Notes: generated by a model not told the origin, from the letters alone. A DNA stretch of 64,000 bases from Acestrorhynchus altus (GCA_034509495.1 CM067503.1:15742033-15806032), one strand, 5' to 3'; counted from the first letter of the stretch, positions 12,465 to 25,260 are shown. Numbers and translations: made by a program.

Positions 12465-12705
12465 ATTATAAAATGATGTGATATGGACATAAAAAATCAT
12501 ATCAATATATTTTATCTGAATAGTGATATACAACATTATATACGATGTGGGGAAAAAGCACACCCCATGACATCCTATAGTTCACCTATAGTTATTCATG
12601 CCAGAGCTCTGTCTTATGTGGGGGCAGAGGAGAGTAGAGAAGAGGTGGAGCTGAGACTAGAGGGTGAAGCAGAACAAGGCATGGTTAAAGAAGAATTAAG
12701 TTAAT
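12465..12705. repeat. dispersed family D, second copy
   Basis: AT-rich GTGATATGGACATAAA and GTGATATACAAC blocks are followed by CCAGAGCTCTGTCTTATG, shared with 951-968. Diverged; the family is unnamed. It joins directly to the Tc1 remnant at 12712. Confidence 0.45.
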
Positions 12706-12711
12706 GGTTTG

Positions 12712-13110
12712 GAATGGCCAAGTTAAAGTCCTGACCTTAATTCAATAGAAATGTTGTGGAATAACCCGAAGAAAGCAATTCATTAGAGGAAACCCACCAG
12801 TGCAATGAATGGGCTACAGTTCCTCCAAGACAATGTGCAGGACTCCTCAAAGGTCAAATGTTTAGTTCCAGATATCGCTGCACAGAGCAGTAATTCATAG
12901 TGAAGACAAAAGTTCACATATTTTTCCAGAGATAAATATGTAATATTGGATAATTGTCCTCAGAACATAGATGTGTATTACCAAGTGTAATATTTGTGTG
13001 TCATTTCTATGAATTTGGCTATCTTTGAAAATCTGATGCTGTTTTAGGTCAAATTTATGCAGAAATAAAGAAACATTTAAAGGGTTCGCAAACTTCCAAG
13101 CACCACAGTG
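12712..13110 (+). pseudogene. Tc1-like transposase C-terminus and 3' end
   Basis: The frame around 12716 reads WPS*SPDLNSIEMLW, the conserved Tc1 motif carrying the last catalytic acidic residue of the DDE triad. RKPTS and a Cys-Arg-containing tail with several stops follow. The 3' untranslated end (TATGCAGAAATAAAGAAACA, GGGTTCGCAAACTTCCAAGC) matches the remnant at 3250-3310. The N-terminal and central parts are missing. Confidence 0.75.
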
Positions 13111-13670
13111 TCTGTTTCTGTTCAGTGTTCATTGTTTGCTTGATTGCAAGCTCCCAAAAGCTCTGTCTCTCACTTGGCACTGATTAAGAGACTCACCTGG
13201 CAGCTAATCCTATAGCTTTATCATTTACAACCACTGAGTTTCCCTTAGAGAATGCACACACTACCCTGTGTTACGCTTTCTAGTCCCAAGCTGCTTTTAG
13301 GTTTTGATCTCAAGCTGTTTGATCTTTTGATCTCAGACATGTTTACATTTCCTGTTTTTTAACCTTGGTTTTGTTCTCTATTTATTTATTCATTATTATT
13401 TCTTATTTAATTTTTAATTAGACAATTCCTGGTTTTAACAAACCTATGATTTGTTAAAATCACCTGGAATGCATTTAGAATCTCAATTAGATTTTTCGGT
13501 GAAAAGTGATATAATCAGATTAATTGACTGATTATACTCTAGCAACCAGCTCAACCTTCCCACCAATACAGTTGTTTTATTGATGTTATTTATTGTAAAT
13601 TTAATATGTATTTTAAGTCAACTTATTTACCTTAATTCTCAATATGTTTGCCCTATTATAGCTCAGAAGT

Positions 13671-13674
<4 letters not shown>

Positions 13675-13740
<66 letters not shown>

Positions 13741-13753
13741 TGTGTGTGTGTGT
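13675..13753. repeat. (TG)n microsatellite
   Basis: About 39 TG units with one interruption (GTCTG) near 13740. Confidence 0.99.
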
Positions 13754-13913
13754 ATTACCTGTTGTATGTTCAGTAGTTTCTTAAGCTAATAATCTATAAA
13801 TGTAAACTTGAACATTCCAAATAAGATTGACTGAGCAGAGTACAAACAGGAATTATTTACATTAAAAATCTGTCGGCAATCTTCTGAAAGTATTCATATG
13901 CTATTATTTTTTA

Positions 13914-13990
13914 CCGAGAGAGAGAGAGAGAGTTTACTTTTAGTGTTTACTTTTTAAGTAGACTAGTAGTAGGCCCCCCTCACTCATTCT

Positions 13991-14026
<36 letters not shown>
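13914..14026. repeat. (GA)n and (CT)n tracts
   Basis: A (GA)9 run at 13915-13932 and a (CT)n run at about 13997-14026 lie on the same strand 65 bp apart, so they are complementary to each other. Confidence 0.95.
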
Positions 14027-14029
<3 letters not shown>

Positions 14030-14513
14030 GCACACTTGATCTTCTCCTTCTCTCTTGCTGTGGCTTTTTATTTATTCATCCAGTCCACTATAAGCACCCA
14101 TGATGCTCTTTACTCCAAGAATATCACAAGGAGGCCCTTGTGAACCCCCGAATGAAAAGATGGACAGTATGGATGGTATGAACAGATCTGGGTAATAACT
14201 GTCCTTCACTCTGTCCATCTCCACTCTGGGAAAGAGACCAGAGCTCCACACATGCATCCCTTGGGGCACACATGCACTGAGACAGTGATGAGATAGAGAC
14301 TGAGATAGAGATGTGATTCATGTGAAAGACAGACACTCCCCCACCAAGCCAGTAGAAATCCCCAAACACACATAGCCCAGCACATGCTGAAAACAACTTC
14401 TGAACGACTTCGTATTATAAGCTATATGTTCATTGCCCAATTTACACCAATCACCAACAAAGTCGCTTCTTTACATCTTTACATCTGTAAGGTACACCAG
14501 CTAGGTAGGAATA

Positions 14514-14720
14514 TGTAGTGGAGTGGACAGTCAGTGGACACGGTTTAAAATCTCCAGTAGTAAACTGTGTCTAACCCATCAGTAACAGCAAAACACACCA
14601 CCAAGCAAGGCTGAAAATAAGCCATTACCCACATAATACTTGCTCTGAGGTGGTCCTGTGGGGTCCTGACCAATGAAGAGCAGAATGAAAGCAAGCTAAC
14701 AAAGTATGAACAGATTTTTT
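14514..14720 (+). mobile_element. dispersed family A, copy 2, left part
   Basis: TTACCCACATAATACTTGCT, GAGGTGGTCCTGTGGGGTCC and GAAGAGCAGAATGAAAGC align with copy 1 in the same orientation. The element stops near 14720 and seems to resume at 15131, with the interval filled by other sequence including an inverted copy. Confidence 0.6.
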
Positions 14721-14924
14721 AACACACCTTTTTCCAACATAGTCTGGCAGTTGTTCTTTACATTATGTCAACAGCTGCGTCAACAGCTCACAAATTACTC
14801 ACAAGCCCACACTAACACTTGCAAGACTACATCTACTGACAGTAATTAAGGAATTTTTTAAGGAATACTGTGAATTAAGCAGGAACAAATGAATATCAGG
14901 AAATCAGGAATATTTGCAACACCC

Positions 14925-15128
14925 CAATCAGCCATAACATTATGTACTTGTTTCTACATGCACTATCCATTTTGTCAGCTCCACTGACCAAACAGGACCA
15001 CACTGGAGTTCTAAAATTACAGACTATTGTTTCTCTCCACACTTTGTTAGCCTCCTTAAACCCTGTCCATTAATGGTCAGGACCCCACAGGACCACCACA
15101 AAGAAGGTATTATGTGGGTGGTGGGTTA
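14925..15128 (-). mobile_element. dispersed family A, inverted copy
   Basis: CAATCAGCCATAACATTATG at the left is the reversed terminus. TGGTCAGGACCCCACAGGAC and ATTATGTGGGTGGTGGGTTA are the reversed internal blocks of copies 1 and 2. Confidence 0.65.
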
Positions 15129-15130
15129 TG

Positions 15131-15215
15131 GATTAGTTTGTAATTATAGAAACATAAAGTCCTATATGGTCAGTGGAGCTGATAATGGACCGTGAGAGCA
15201 GAACCAAGGAGGAGG
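15131..15215 (+). mobile_element. dispersed family A, copy 2, right part
   Basis: TTTGTAATTATAGAAACATA, AAGTCCTATATGGTCAGTGG and AGCTGATAATGGAC correspond to the second half of copy 1. It continues the piece that ends at 14720. Confidence 0.55.
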
Positions 15216-17344
15216 AAGTTTTATTGCTCATCCTTAACTAACAATTGAAGATAATGGAATTTATCTGAAATTAATTATTGCATTAGGCATGCAATTAATA
15301 TATCCCCATACATCAAGATGCATGCACATTCATTGCTTTACTCTCTTTTTATGAGTGCTTCACTAGGACATGGTTACATGGTTGTATTGAACAGTTGTAA
15401 ATGGAATTTTTCAAGCTTTATTATCTATTACAACTTAATAATGGGAAATTGCATGGCCATAGACATGTATGGCCTATTCCCCCTTTTCAAGGAAGTGCTG
15501 ATCTATTGCATCCACCCACGTCTGAATGATCACAAGGGCAAGCATCAAACCACAGTGCTCTCCTACCGAGGATCTGAGCCCCTCCAGCATACACACACTC
15601 ATTTAACACAAACTGGCTGACAGACAGATTGAGTGGTGCACATACACATAACACGCACACACTTCACTCTCAATATATCACAAAGCACACCTCTCCTGCA
15701 GACAGTCTGTCCCTCTCCACGCTCGAGGAGGCGTGAAAGACTAGTGCACAGGTGCCTTTACGGTGACATATAATCCTATTGAATCTCATGCTAAATTAAG
15801 CTAATACCTTAATAAAGTGACCTGTCAGGGTGGACATTTCGCTAAGGTTAAAAGAGGTCCCACCATGAAGGAAATGCCGTCTCCTTTACCCATCACTGAG
15901 AGAACATCAAGGTTATCATGGGGAACATATTGCCCTGTGATATATGGTGCAAATAAAGAGTAAGAGCTGATCTGTCACCACATTGGACTAGAATAGTTTG
16001 TCTCTGGGCCTTGCAGGACAGAGGATGGACTGTCCAAATCAGTTCTGCAATCTTCTTTCAACTTCTACTTCCTTCCTGCTACTACGTTATTGTATTTAGC
16101 CTGCATATTCTAGCTAATTTTCAAGTCCTTTATGCACATGAGTATACCAGAACTGAAATCCCATTGACCTAAATACTGGCAAATTATTGTATTTTATACT
16201 CATTCTACTGGTCATGCTTTTCCATGGGAACAGGAATGGGCTGCATTCTGTTTTCCTCACTGATTCAGCTGCCAGGAATGAATTAACCATTGAAACTTAC
16301 AGATTCCCAGTGGGCTGCTCAATTTGGTCCATATAAAGAAAGAACGAAACAGTGGGTTACACACACCACATCCTTAATATACCTGTCCAGGCACATGATC
16401 TAAAAATAAATCCCTCCATCAATGCCAAAATCTAACAAAAAGTTCAGACGAAAGAGACAACTGAGGAAATATTGAGGAAAAGTCCATATGTTTCTGTTAA
16501 TGTTAAATCATCATTAAAACAACCAAGGTCCAGGACCAGCAGATAAAAACTAACCATATTTGCATTATAATGATAATGGCCAATAAAAAGATCCTGCCCT
16601 GATAAACAAACAAATAAATGACAGTATGTATTGAGTCAGAGCTAGGTTTAAAAGTGATTAACAAAGATGCTAAACTACAGTATAAGAAGTAAAGGCCACC
16701 TGGTAACAAGCTGGCAAAACATTGTGAGTTACTGAAATCTTAATAAAGTCTTAATAATGTAAGCCATGCAGTACAGAATGAGTGGTGTCTGGCTGTGGTA
16801 GAGCAATCGGGAATGTTTAATAGCAGTCCTGTGCAAATCACTGAGGCAAAATGAAAGATCTAAAAATGAAATCTATTCTGATAATGTTTATCTCTTCTTA
16901 TATAACCCTTCTCCACTTCATAATGACAGCAGTACCATAAATTTACAATAGGATATGCCTGACTTGTTATGACTTTGCTAAACACGGCGTTATTTCTTAT
17001 TGAACAGTCAGATTTACTGTAATACAAGTGCTATACAGAGCATTACAATCTACCCCACAGTCTCCTCCTCCGATAATGTCTCTGCTGGCATTCTGTGCCA
17101 AGCTCAGTGAGCTGTGGCAGCTCAAGAAGTAATGTGCTATGCCTTACGCTGACACGCTGTTAGCATTATTGTATACTGAGGACAGAATGACAAAAACTGG
17201 CTATATCTGTGTCCAGCTAAAAAGATTATTTAGAGCATACCTTTACTACATGATGACTAAGACGATTTTTCAAACACATTAAATGAATTATTTAATTATT
17301 ATTTTTGCAGAAAATTAATTATAATATTAAACGTCATTCTATGT

Positions 17345-17695
17345 CGGTGTCAGGTACCTGGACCTAACAAACATGTAGAAAGTGGAAGTACACGCTGGGT
17401 TGAAGATATATTAAACAGATCACAAACACTAACCATCACGAGTATCAACAAGACAATACATGTTGACAAGTTGACAAGAAGACTGACAAAGAGAGACTTA
17501 GACCAAGGGGCTTATATACACGAGAACATTAGACAAGACTGGAACATGATAATGATGGGGCAGGGTTCCGAATCAGACACATCTGGGAATGGGCAGAGAC
17601 AGGACATGTGCTCAGAAGCACAAGGGGAGATAAACAAAACAAAGATGAGACCAGAAAAGGACAAGACAGATATGTGACAGTATGACCCATGATCA
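17345..17695 (-). mobile_element. dispersed family C, copy at 17.3-17.7 kb
   Basis: Read on the minus strand it contains CCCATTCCCAGATGTGTCTG followed by ATTCGGAACCCTGCCCC. This parallels the other family C copies (21.84, 31.1 and 43.0 kb), which share CTGTGTCTCATTTGTAACC. Possibly an LTR or another long non-coding element terminus; class not determined. Frames on either strand are not genes. Confidence 0.5.
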
Positions 17696-18239
17696 GTAAT
17701 GGAAGGGTAAAACACAAGCTGTTAATTTGCACAGCATTGGTCAATTGTAACTCTACTGACAAAATCCTAAAATGTTATGATTTTCAAGAGCAATTGTTGA
17801 CTACGTCTGGTAGAGGTGACATCCCTAATGGTGGCTTAGGCTGCCCACCTCTCCAGACACAAGTGCTCACTGTATCGCTGTGTCTGGGTGCTCATTATTT
17901 GTTTCACTGGCTTCATTATTAGGATTTTAGCTAAATATACTTTGCAAAATTGGACAGCTTTAAATCCAGGATTTTGTGAAGTGCTTCTTTCCACTTAGCT
18001 GACAGTTTATTTCTTATACAGCTATTAAATGACCACATAATAATAGGAATTAGTATGTTGATAAAAACAAAAATGTTTTTCACAAACCTGAAATGTGCCC
18101 ACAAAGTGATTCAATGTGTCTTGACCTCTGAACTTATACTTGTGCTAAATACGGTGTTCTTAGTGTAAAATTGACTCACACTTCTTTAGACGTACATGGG
18201 CAACTTGTTTCCTCCTTTCACTTAAAAATCTAGCCCAGC

Positions 18240-18268
18240 ATTGCTCTCTCTCTCTCTCTCTCTCTCTC
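18240..18268. repeat. (CT)n microsatellite
   Basis: About 14 CT units. Confidence 0.95.
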
Positions 18269-18299
18269 GCTTTCTCTCCCCCAGTGACTAAACCAATTT

Positions 18300-18850
18300 A
18301 AGGTAACTGGCTCTTAAGACAGGTTAGCGGTGTTTTGAGTGTCTGTCAGCTTGGCACGGCCTTCCAAGTGTATAATAACTTGACAGTAGCTCGAAAGCAA
18401 CTGGAAATGGGCCTTTTTGAAGGCTAAATGGGAAAATATCTCCAGACAGCTTCTGCAAGGATAAGGCAAGCTTCACCACTCACCAGAGCTGTGTACGCAA
18501 AGCCAATCAGCTTTCCATCAAAGTCAGAATTGATTTTCAGAACTCTGATTATACGCTTTTTTCCCTCTCAACTGGGAGAGGAGACTTCATATTTGGAACC
18601 AGTTGAGTGCGTCCAAGTACAGCGAGACTACAGTCTTATTACCAGGACGACAACAGGGGAGGGATGGGGTGAGATAGAAACTTTTCAGCTGGAAATGCCA
18701 AGCACCACTGAGCTTCAGTAACAGAAGGGTGAAGAGAAAACAGGATTTTGTTTGTCAATTCACATAACAAATTACCTCTGAGTTTATTAAATCAAATTCA
18801 AGCAATTAGATGTCATTTGGCAAACGCAAATGGTAGACTAATGGCAACGC
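18300..18850. other. non-repetitive intronic block, candidate regulatory DNA
   Basis: About 550 bp of balanced-composition sequence with no recognised repeat and several CpGs, between the (CT)n tract and AT-rich DNA. A 97-codon plus-strand frame crosses it but shows no domain. Conservation is untested. Confidence 0.25.
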
Positions 18851-19149
18851 ACTCTTCCACATAATAAAACTCAGCAGCAGTCCTCCTTTTTGCTTTCATC
18901 AAATTTGTTGTAAAATGTTTTGTTAAGTTCCATTGAAATGGACAGATAACTAAGTCCTATTGGATGTATTTCCAGGGTCATGATATTATTAGGTGCACTT
19001 AGCAGTTTGCACTTAAGTGCCTACTTGTTGGCCGTTTGTTCCAATTCCCAGTAAAAATAACTCACACCTTTGCATTTGCTCAAGGCCTATTCAAAAAGGC
19101 CAGCAAAGAACATTGAGCTTATTCAAAGATGGTCTTTTAGTTAAAGACT

Positions 19150-19335
19150 CCACATTTTACCCATATACACACACACAGTGGTACCCACATACACACTAGT
19201 GAATTCACACACCAGGGGGAAGTGAGCACATGTGCCCGGAGTAGCTGAGCATTTCAGTGCCTTGCTTAAGAGCACTTCAGTCATTTCCTGCAACCTTCCA
19301 GTCACAAGGCTGATTCCCTAACAGCTGCTCCAATG
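19150..19335 (-). mobile_element. tRNA-type SINE copy
   Basis: CATTTTACCCATATACACAC, GTGAGCACATGTGCCCGGAG, AGTGCCTTGCTTAAGAGCAC and CACAAGGCTGATTCCCTAAC match a widespread fish SINE in reverse orientation; its tRNA-like head is at the right end. The better copy is at 26110. Confidence 0.65.
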
Positions 19336-21834
19336 CAATGATTCATATGGAGAACACCCAAAATTTCTTCACCTTTTTAAATGATTGAAACCTGGGGAAA
19401 CATAGGGATACAAATGAATACTCAAGTGGTCCATTAGCTATTAGCCATTTGAGTTACTGAATATTGAAATCAATATATTACTATATATTCTACACTGATA
19501 TAAGTTCAGTGAAACAACAATAACAGGGCAGATTAATGAAACTTATATAGTGATGCCTCAGCTCAGTCTCTATCAAAATGGTCATGTTAATGAGTTCATG
19601 CATATTAATTAATTAACGCTAAGCACCCTTCTTTGTGCCAAAATTAACCAAACACCAGAGCTATGGATTCTAATAAAAGAAGAGGGAATGTTGTTTGGTC
19701 AAACACATTACCTTACAAATCAATGTATCTGGTAAAATACATTGTCAATGGGGTATCAAAATGTAAAAACAATACCACATATTTGATTTTGGAATCATTT
19801 TGGAACCTGCATCCAGATATAACTAGAATCCTTCTTCAGTTCTTCCTTTTAAATACACTTTAGCATGTATTTTTATTTATATTTACTCCTTTTCCGACCT
19901 GCTTATGAGCCACTATGCACATGAAGAAGGATGGTGAAAACCATGCAATTTGTTACTCTGGTAAAACAAATAAAACCTAATTAATAAATGATTATACACA
20001 CAGGTTAAGAATGTTACTTTTGGTAAGGTGAAGGTTTAGATTAAAGGGTTAGGTATGTTTTAGATTTACATTGAGATTAAGGTTCAAATGATTAATAAAA
20101 CAATAAGAAAAAAAGCCTTAAAACATAAACTTTCCATTTAATTAATATAAATATGAGAATTTTACTTTTTGAATGAAATTATGAACTGGAATTTATTTTT
20201 ACAATATTGACTTTTTTATATCCACTAATATAAGAGTATGAAGATCAGTTAACCATAAGGGACGAAGTTGCTATACGAATTGATGTTTTTAGTATATAAC
20301 TCCACACATCACAAGCTGGCCAGGGAATAAAATTAAAATAATCCAAAATCAGATAATAAATAAATACTCAGATCAGTTCTGAAAACATGACCAATAAGTT
20401 TTTCATACATAGACAGTGTGGACTCACTGTAGTCTACAGGTGTTAATGCTTGGATGAAGCCCATATGTCCTCCTTTATGTGATCCATATCAGGTTTAAGA
20501 CACAACAGTACTGCTAACAGGCTAGCATGGTGGTGTTACTGTAGAAATATAATATAAATGTAAATCATTTGTGTATTGAGCCGACTAACCCCCACCCCAC
20601 CCCTGTCTCTTTCTCTCACTCTCTTTCTCTCTATCATTCACTCCCTCTATAATGTATCTGAGCTATCAGCTCTCAGCTCCATCATTTTCCAAATAGGAAA
20701 CAAGGTCATATATATTGTATCAGGGAGGTGCAGGTAGGACGATGTAGAGTAAGGGCTTTGATTCCCTCCCATATAATTATTTGAAAGGATTGCCTATCGG
20801 TGTTCTGTGTTTGTGATAAATTTTATGGAAGTAGGGTCCATTTCTTTATGCAGGACCAGGCATGGAGAAATGGCCCAGATTGATACTTGATGATTCTCAT
20901 CTGCTGGGAATTACACATTGCAATGATGTTGAGGGCTGTCCAGCAATAGATGCAGGAAGGAGGCAAGTCCAGGAGTTGAAAAGGGGCCTACAAAGGAATA
21001 TACACAAACCCAATGCTACTTGAAAAATAAACATACAGATCTATGTCACGAGAGATGCAATTATGTCATATAAAAACTCTGGGTAGTAATTGCTGCATGG
21101 AATTGTATAAAGTAAATTAGAAAAATCGACATGTGCCATGTTTTGTTTAGCATCCACTTCATTAACATAAATAGACTAGTCACAATAATTTTGCTATTGA
21201 TTGCAAAATATTACAATGACTGAGTTATTATATTATCTGTATATCAGTGGCATAATATGGTCCTACAATGCCAATAAGATTGTTTATTGCAGTTCTTTTT
21301 TGGACAGTATATTGTCCAAGCAAAATGTCTACTGTGATAGGCCTAAATACAAGCCTTATCTGATGCCATTGTGTCTTTTACTGAAAATATTACTAATATG
21401 ATATTGATTTTATGACTTAATAATGATCAGGTAACATCAGGCTCCCTTTATTGTTGGATGCAATGATAGTGACAATGCTTTGATGGCTAGTAATTTGAGT
21501 AGAATTTACTGGTGTTGCTCACATCTTGATTATTTTTATACACAGACTCCGTTTCTGCACAGAATACGTTATACATCATCTGATGTACTAGTGTGACCTA
21601 TCAGAGCCATTAAACTCATTCATAAGCTCAGTATGAAAGGATAAATTGCATATTTTATTCTGGGGCATGTAAATGGCAGTAAAACCACACACTTATTAAT
21701 CATACATCAAAGGACAACTTAAAAGGCTCCCTATAGTTTCTGCTACCTTAAACAATCCAAGTTACAAGTTTGTTAGACCTGTATAGTTTACTTACCTTAC
21801 TAGAATGTAAGGGTACATGGTAACCATAAGGGTC

Positions 21835-22116
21835 TTACCATAGAGCACAATATATTTGTCCTGTCTCTAATTTGTCAGTCCCCTTCACCTGCCTTCTTTG
21901 TTGTTGTTTCTCCCCATGTGCTCCAAAGCACATAGGTTGTATTGGTTTTGTCCTTGTCTCCTCCCTCACTCCACCCATTCCCAGCTGTGTCTCATTTGTA
22001 ACCCTGCCCCTTTGTTCTCATGTCCCAGGTGTCATCAATGTTGTGTTGTCTCAGCCTTCTTTGTCAGTCCATGTTGAAGCTTTTTTATTTCAGTCCTTGT
22101 AACTGTTATCATCGTA
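21835..22116 (+). mobile_element. dispersed family C, left part, interrupted by a SINE
   Basis: TTCCCAGCTGTGTCTCATTT and GTAACCCTGCCCCTTTGTTC match the reverse complement of the copy at 31.3 kb almost base for base. The element continues after the SINE at 22477. Confidence 0.6.
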
Positions 22117-22125
22117 TATGTACTT
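22117..22125. repeat. target-site duplication, left
   Basis: TATGTACTT immediately precedes the SINE's (CATC)n end and recurs at 22468-22476. Confidence 0.85.
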
Positions 22126-22467
22126 CCATCCATCCATCCATCCATTTTCTGAACCGTTTATTCCTGAATAGGGTCACGGGGGAGCCGGTGCCCAGCCGGC
22201 AACTACGAGCGCAAGGGCGGGAAACAACCCTAGACAGGGCGCTAATCCATCGTACGGCGCGCACACATGCACACACACTAAGGGCCACTTTAGAGTCACC
22301 AATTCACCTATCATGCATGTCTTTGGACTGTGGGGGAAACCGGAGTACCCGGAGGAAACCCACGCGAACACGGGGAGTACATGCAAACTCCACACAGAAA
22401 CTTCCCAGGTCGCCCCACCCAGGGATCGAACCCAGGTCCTTCTTGCTGTGAGGCAACAGCGCTCGTG
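22126..22467 (-). mobile_element. tRNA-derived SINE with (GATG)n tail, flanked by 9-bp duplications
   Basis: Read on the minus strand, the element begins with GCGCTGTTGCCTCACAGCAA and a pol III B-box-like GGGTTCGATCCC. It then runs through the conserved fish block TGTGTGGAGTTTGCATGTAC and GGGTTTCCTCCGGGTACTCC to a tail AAAATGGATGGATGGATGG. The A-box part of the tRNA head is missing, so it is 5'-truncated. The tail type, (GATG)n, is the one reported for Rex3/RTE LINEs, the probable mobilising partner. CpG content is high for the window, which suggests a fairly recent insertion. Frames on both strands are artefacts. Confidence 0.85.
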
Positions 22468-22476
22468 TATGTACTT
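22468..22476. repeat. target-site duplication, right
   Basis: TATGTACTT, identical to 22117-22125. Confidence 0.85.
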
Positions 22477-22592
22477 GCTATGGTTATAGTCATCCAGTTT
22501 CTGTTTATTTTCATTAAACCCACAACCCCAGCATTTACCTCTGCTTTTCTAGTCTTAGTCTGTTTAGCACACCAACCTAACAATATTATATG
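22477..22592 (+). mobile_element. dispersed family C, right part
   Basis: TTATTTTCATTAAACCCACA and GTCTGTTTAGCACACCAACC follow the SINE. The sequence looks like the polyadenylation-side end of a retroelement or LTR and appears to continue the piece ending at 22116. Confidence 0.5.
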
Positions 22593-23279
22593 AGGCTTCA
22601 AAATGTTTAAAATATGAATTTACACAAGGCTCCGTGAAGATCCGTGGTGAGTTGTACCCACCAATTCAAAGCAATCAGATAATATTGTGTGTCTTGGAAT
22701 GTTGGCAATCAGGGTTCAAATTCCGTCATATTGTTTTTGACTACATTTGGAAAAACACTGATTGTCTCCCTTTGAAACCCGATCCCTCTTGATAAGAACA
22801 GCTGCAATTAGCTGTAAATTCAGATTAATTCACATTCATTTTCGGTTTTCCTTTGAGGAAATATCTGTACACCAAAAATGTTTATTACCCTTTTATGTAC
22901 ACACACACACACACATATACACATTGAATTTATGGGTTAAATTGGTGGATGGGTGGACATATTTGTGCAAAAGTGGGTCTAGTCATTAAAGCAAAGACAC
23001 CAGTCCCCAAGTAAGGGTGTACTTTAGGGTGGGTCCTTTAGCACGTTTTGATTTCTCCCTTTATGAGGCACTATTGCCCTATACAAGGCTAGCATGCTCA
23101 TGCAATGATTTTCATCTCAGTCTGCAATGAAATATTTTCAAAAACAGAGGAAGGGAAATCTTTTTTTTTTAATATCCAGAAACATGTGGACGTAGCCTCA
23201 GTGAATTGCACTGGAACGAGGGGCTACAGGTGTTGTGCTGGCATAATAATTAAAACCTCCCTAAATGCATAAGTGTTGA

Positions 23280-23690
23280 AGAGTTCAACCCTGGCAAACA
23301 CAACTCACTCAGATTAAACATATACGTTCAAAGAAGGTCCCATTGGCACTTGAATATTTGTGAAGCACACACTTAGCAAGCATGATCTCAATGCATTCTC
23401 CTCATAGTGCACCCACTTCAGAAAACACTGGCAAAGAATTTCTCTGAAAAGCCAAGGGCTGCAAATGAATGAATAAACTATTGAATTTTCCAAGGAGATA
23501 TCAGAAGGATCACTGGTACTCTTCTGTTCATTGTCCACTTCATTCAAGTCTGCAGGCCATGTAAAACCCCTAATACATTTCAATGCTATGCTCCATTCAA
23601 TCAAGGAGAGTTCATGAAGAATGGCCTGGGGTTTTCACTTTGTTTATAAGAGGATGTCAAATCACAGGAACCCTGTATTTATCCAACTTT
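23280..23690. other. non-repetitive intronic block, candidate regulatory DNA
   Basis: About 400 bp without recognised repeats or microsatellites. A 96-codon minus-strand frame (23314-23604) crosses it but has no domain, signal peptide or splice support. Listed only as a candidate for a conservation check. Confidence 0.25.
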
Positions 23691-24757
23691 CAAATCAAAG
23701 AAAAGTCTTCTTAAGACAAAAACAACCCAATGTTTTCCTGTAGAGCTACTGAATAAACAGCATATCTAGATATACCAATATACCAAAAAGTGGCAAAACT
23801 AGACAAGGAAGGAGTATTTAGAAAAGGTTTTCAGCAAGCATCCAATTTGTTGTCTTTTATTTAGATTTTGTTTGTTTGTTTGTTTTTTTGTTTTGTTTTT
23901 GTTTTTGTTTTTTTGCTTGCTTGTTTGTTTTTACTTTAAAGAACATGTTCATGCTTTTCTGGGCAGATCCTATTTCATATATCTTAGATTCCATTCAACC
24001 CTACAGGTCCATGGAGTTCCCTGGGGAACTCCACTGAGGATCCACCTTTTAGTGTATCTTCTGTACATAACTCAACTCAAGGTCTGGTGTCTTGTTTTAT
24101 GGTAGAGTAATATCAGCTAAAGAATATGTGTTGAGGACTGTTGCTGTATATATAGAGAACTTTCATATTTGGGTGTTAGTGTCAAATGGGATGTAGTCTG
24201 GAATAACAGTTTTACCTCCTGTAAAGATTATACACAATTTCCATGTAACTCCACTACACGATTTCTAGATAAAACTGATAAAAATGATCATTGATCTACT
24301 GCTAATATAACTAAATAGATGCAATTTGGTTTGTGAAGGATATTATTTTAAATGTAAAATGTGAGCTGGGTCTAATACATGTCCCCCTAGTATGTGAGGT
24401 TATTTGTGTGGGCTTAAACTGTATGTATCTCTTTGTATGCATGTGTGCAGTTTTGTGGATGTATGTTTAGTTTGTTATAATTGTAAATTCAATACAAATT
24501 TTTTATAAAAAAACAATAATCTTCTGCCTTTCTGTGGGGAAATCACAATGGATAATATATTTTAATAGCATTCTATAGCAGCAATAACTGCCAAATTCAG
24601 GACAAAACAGCACCCCTAAGACTATTTTGAATCAGGGCAATGGCTGTTCTCCAAGTTTGCCAGTATACTATTGATTAGACAGGAAAATACACCACACTAC
24701 TTTAATCCAAAACACCTAACATGCTAACCAGTTCCCAGAGATCTACCTTTAGAGAGC

Positions 24758-24760
<3 letters not shown>

Positions 24761-24801
<41 letters not shown>
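24761..24801. repeat. (AT)n microsatellite
   Basis: About 20 AT units followed by a T-rich run. Confidence 0.98.
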
Positions 24802-24806
<5 letters not shown>

Positions 24807-25259
24807 TTTTTTTTTTTTATAACTATATATAACTATTTTATTTAAAGAACCATCAGGTAAAATGGCTTCAAAAGAACCTCCTGCACCTTAGTCATCATTA
24901 GAAAGCATGGAATGGTGTAAAGCTACATGGGATGGTGCAGGTACAACAAGCACAAACACAAAGTAATGGTCAAATACTCAAGTATGGCAGATTTCAAAAG
25001 CCACCACTTAACACTTATGTCAACGCTGTGAAATTTGATCAGTGCTGAAATTGTTTGCTTTTGATTGCCGGCTGACATTTGTTGAAAGTGGCCTTTAGTA
25101 AAAGTCGTAGGGGGCTGTGCACAGACTAAACAATCAGACCATGGGTATGCATGTGTTTGCTTTGGGATTAGAAGTTTAGGGAGAAGTAGTGCATGAACAG
25201 CTTTGTTTGCACGTGTAGTTCTACTTTTACTTTACTAAGCCTTTAGACAGTTTAATTAT

Positions 25260-25260
<1 letters not shown>

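Noticed and set aside
15318..15620. 100-codon plus-strand frame
   Set aside because: No domain, no splice context and composition like the surrounding intron. Considered a chance frame.
22020..22601. Frames of 73-143 codons on both strands
   Set aside because: They lie across a tRNA-derived SINE and its flanks, with no protein homology recognised. The openness comes from the GC-rich repeat.
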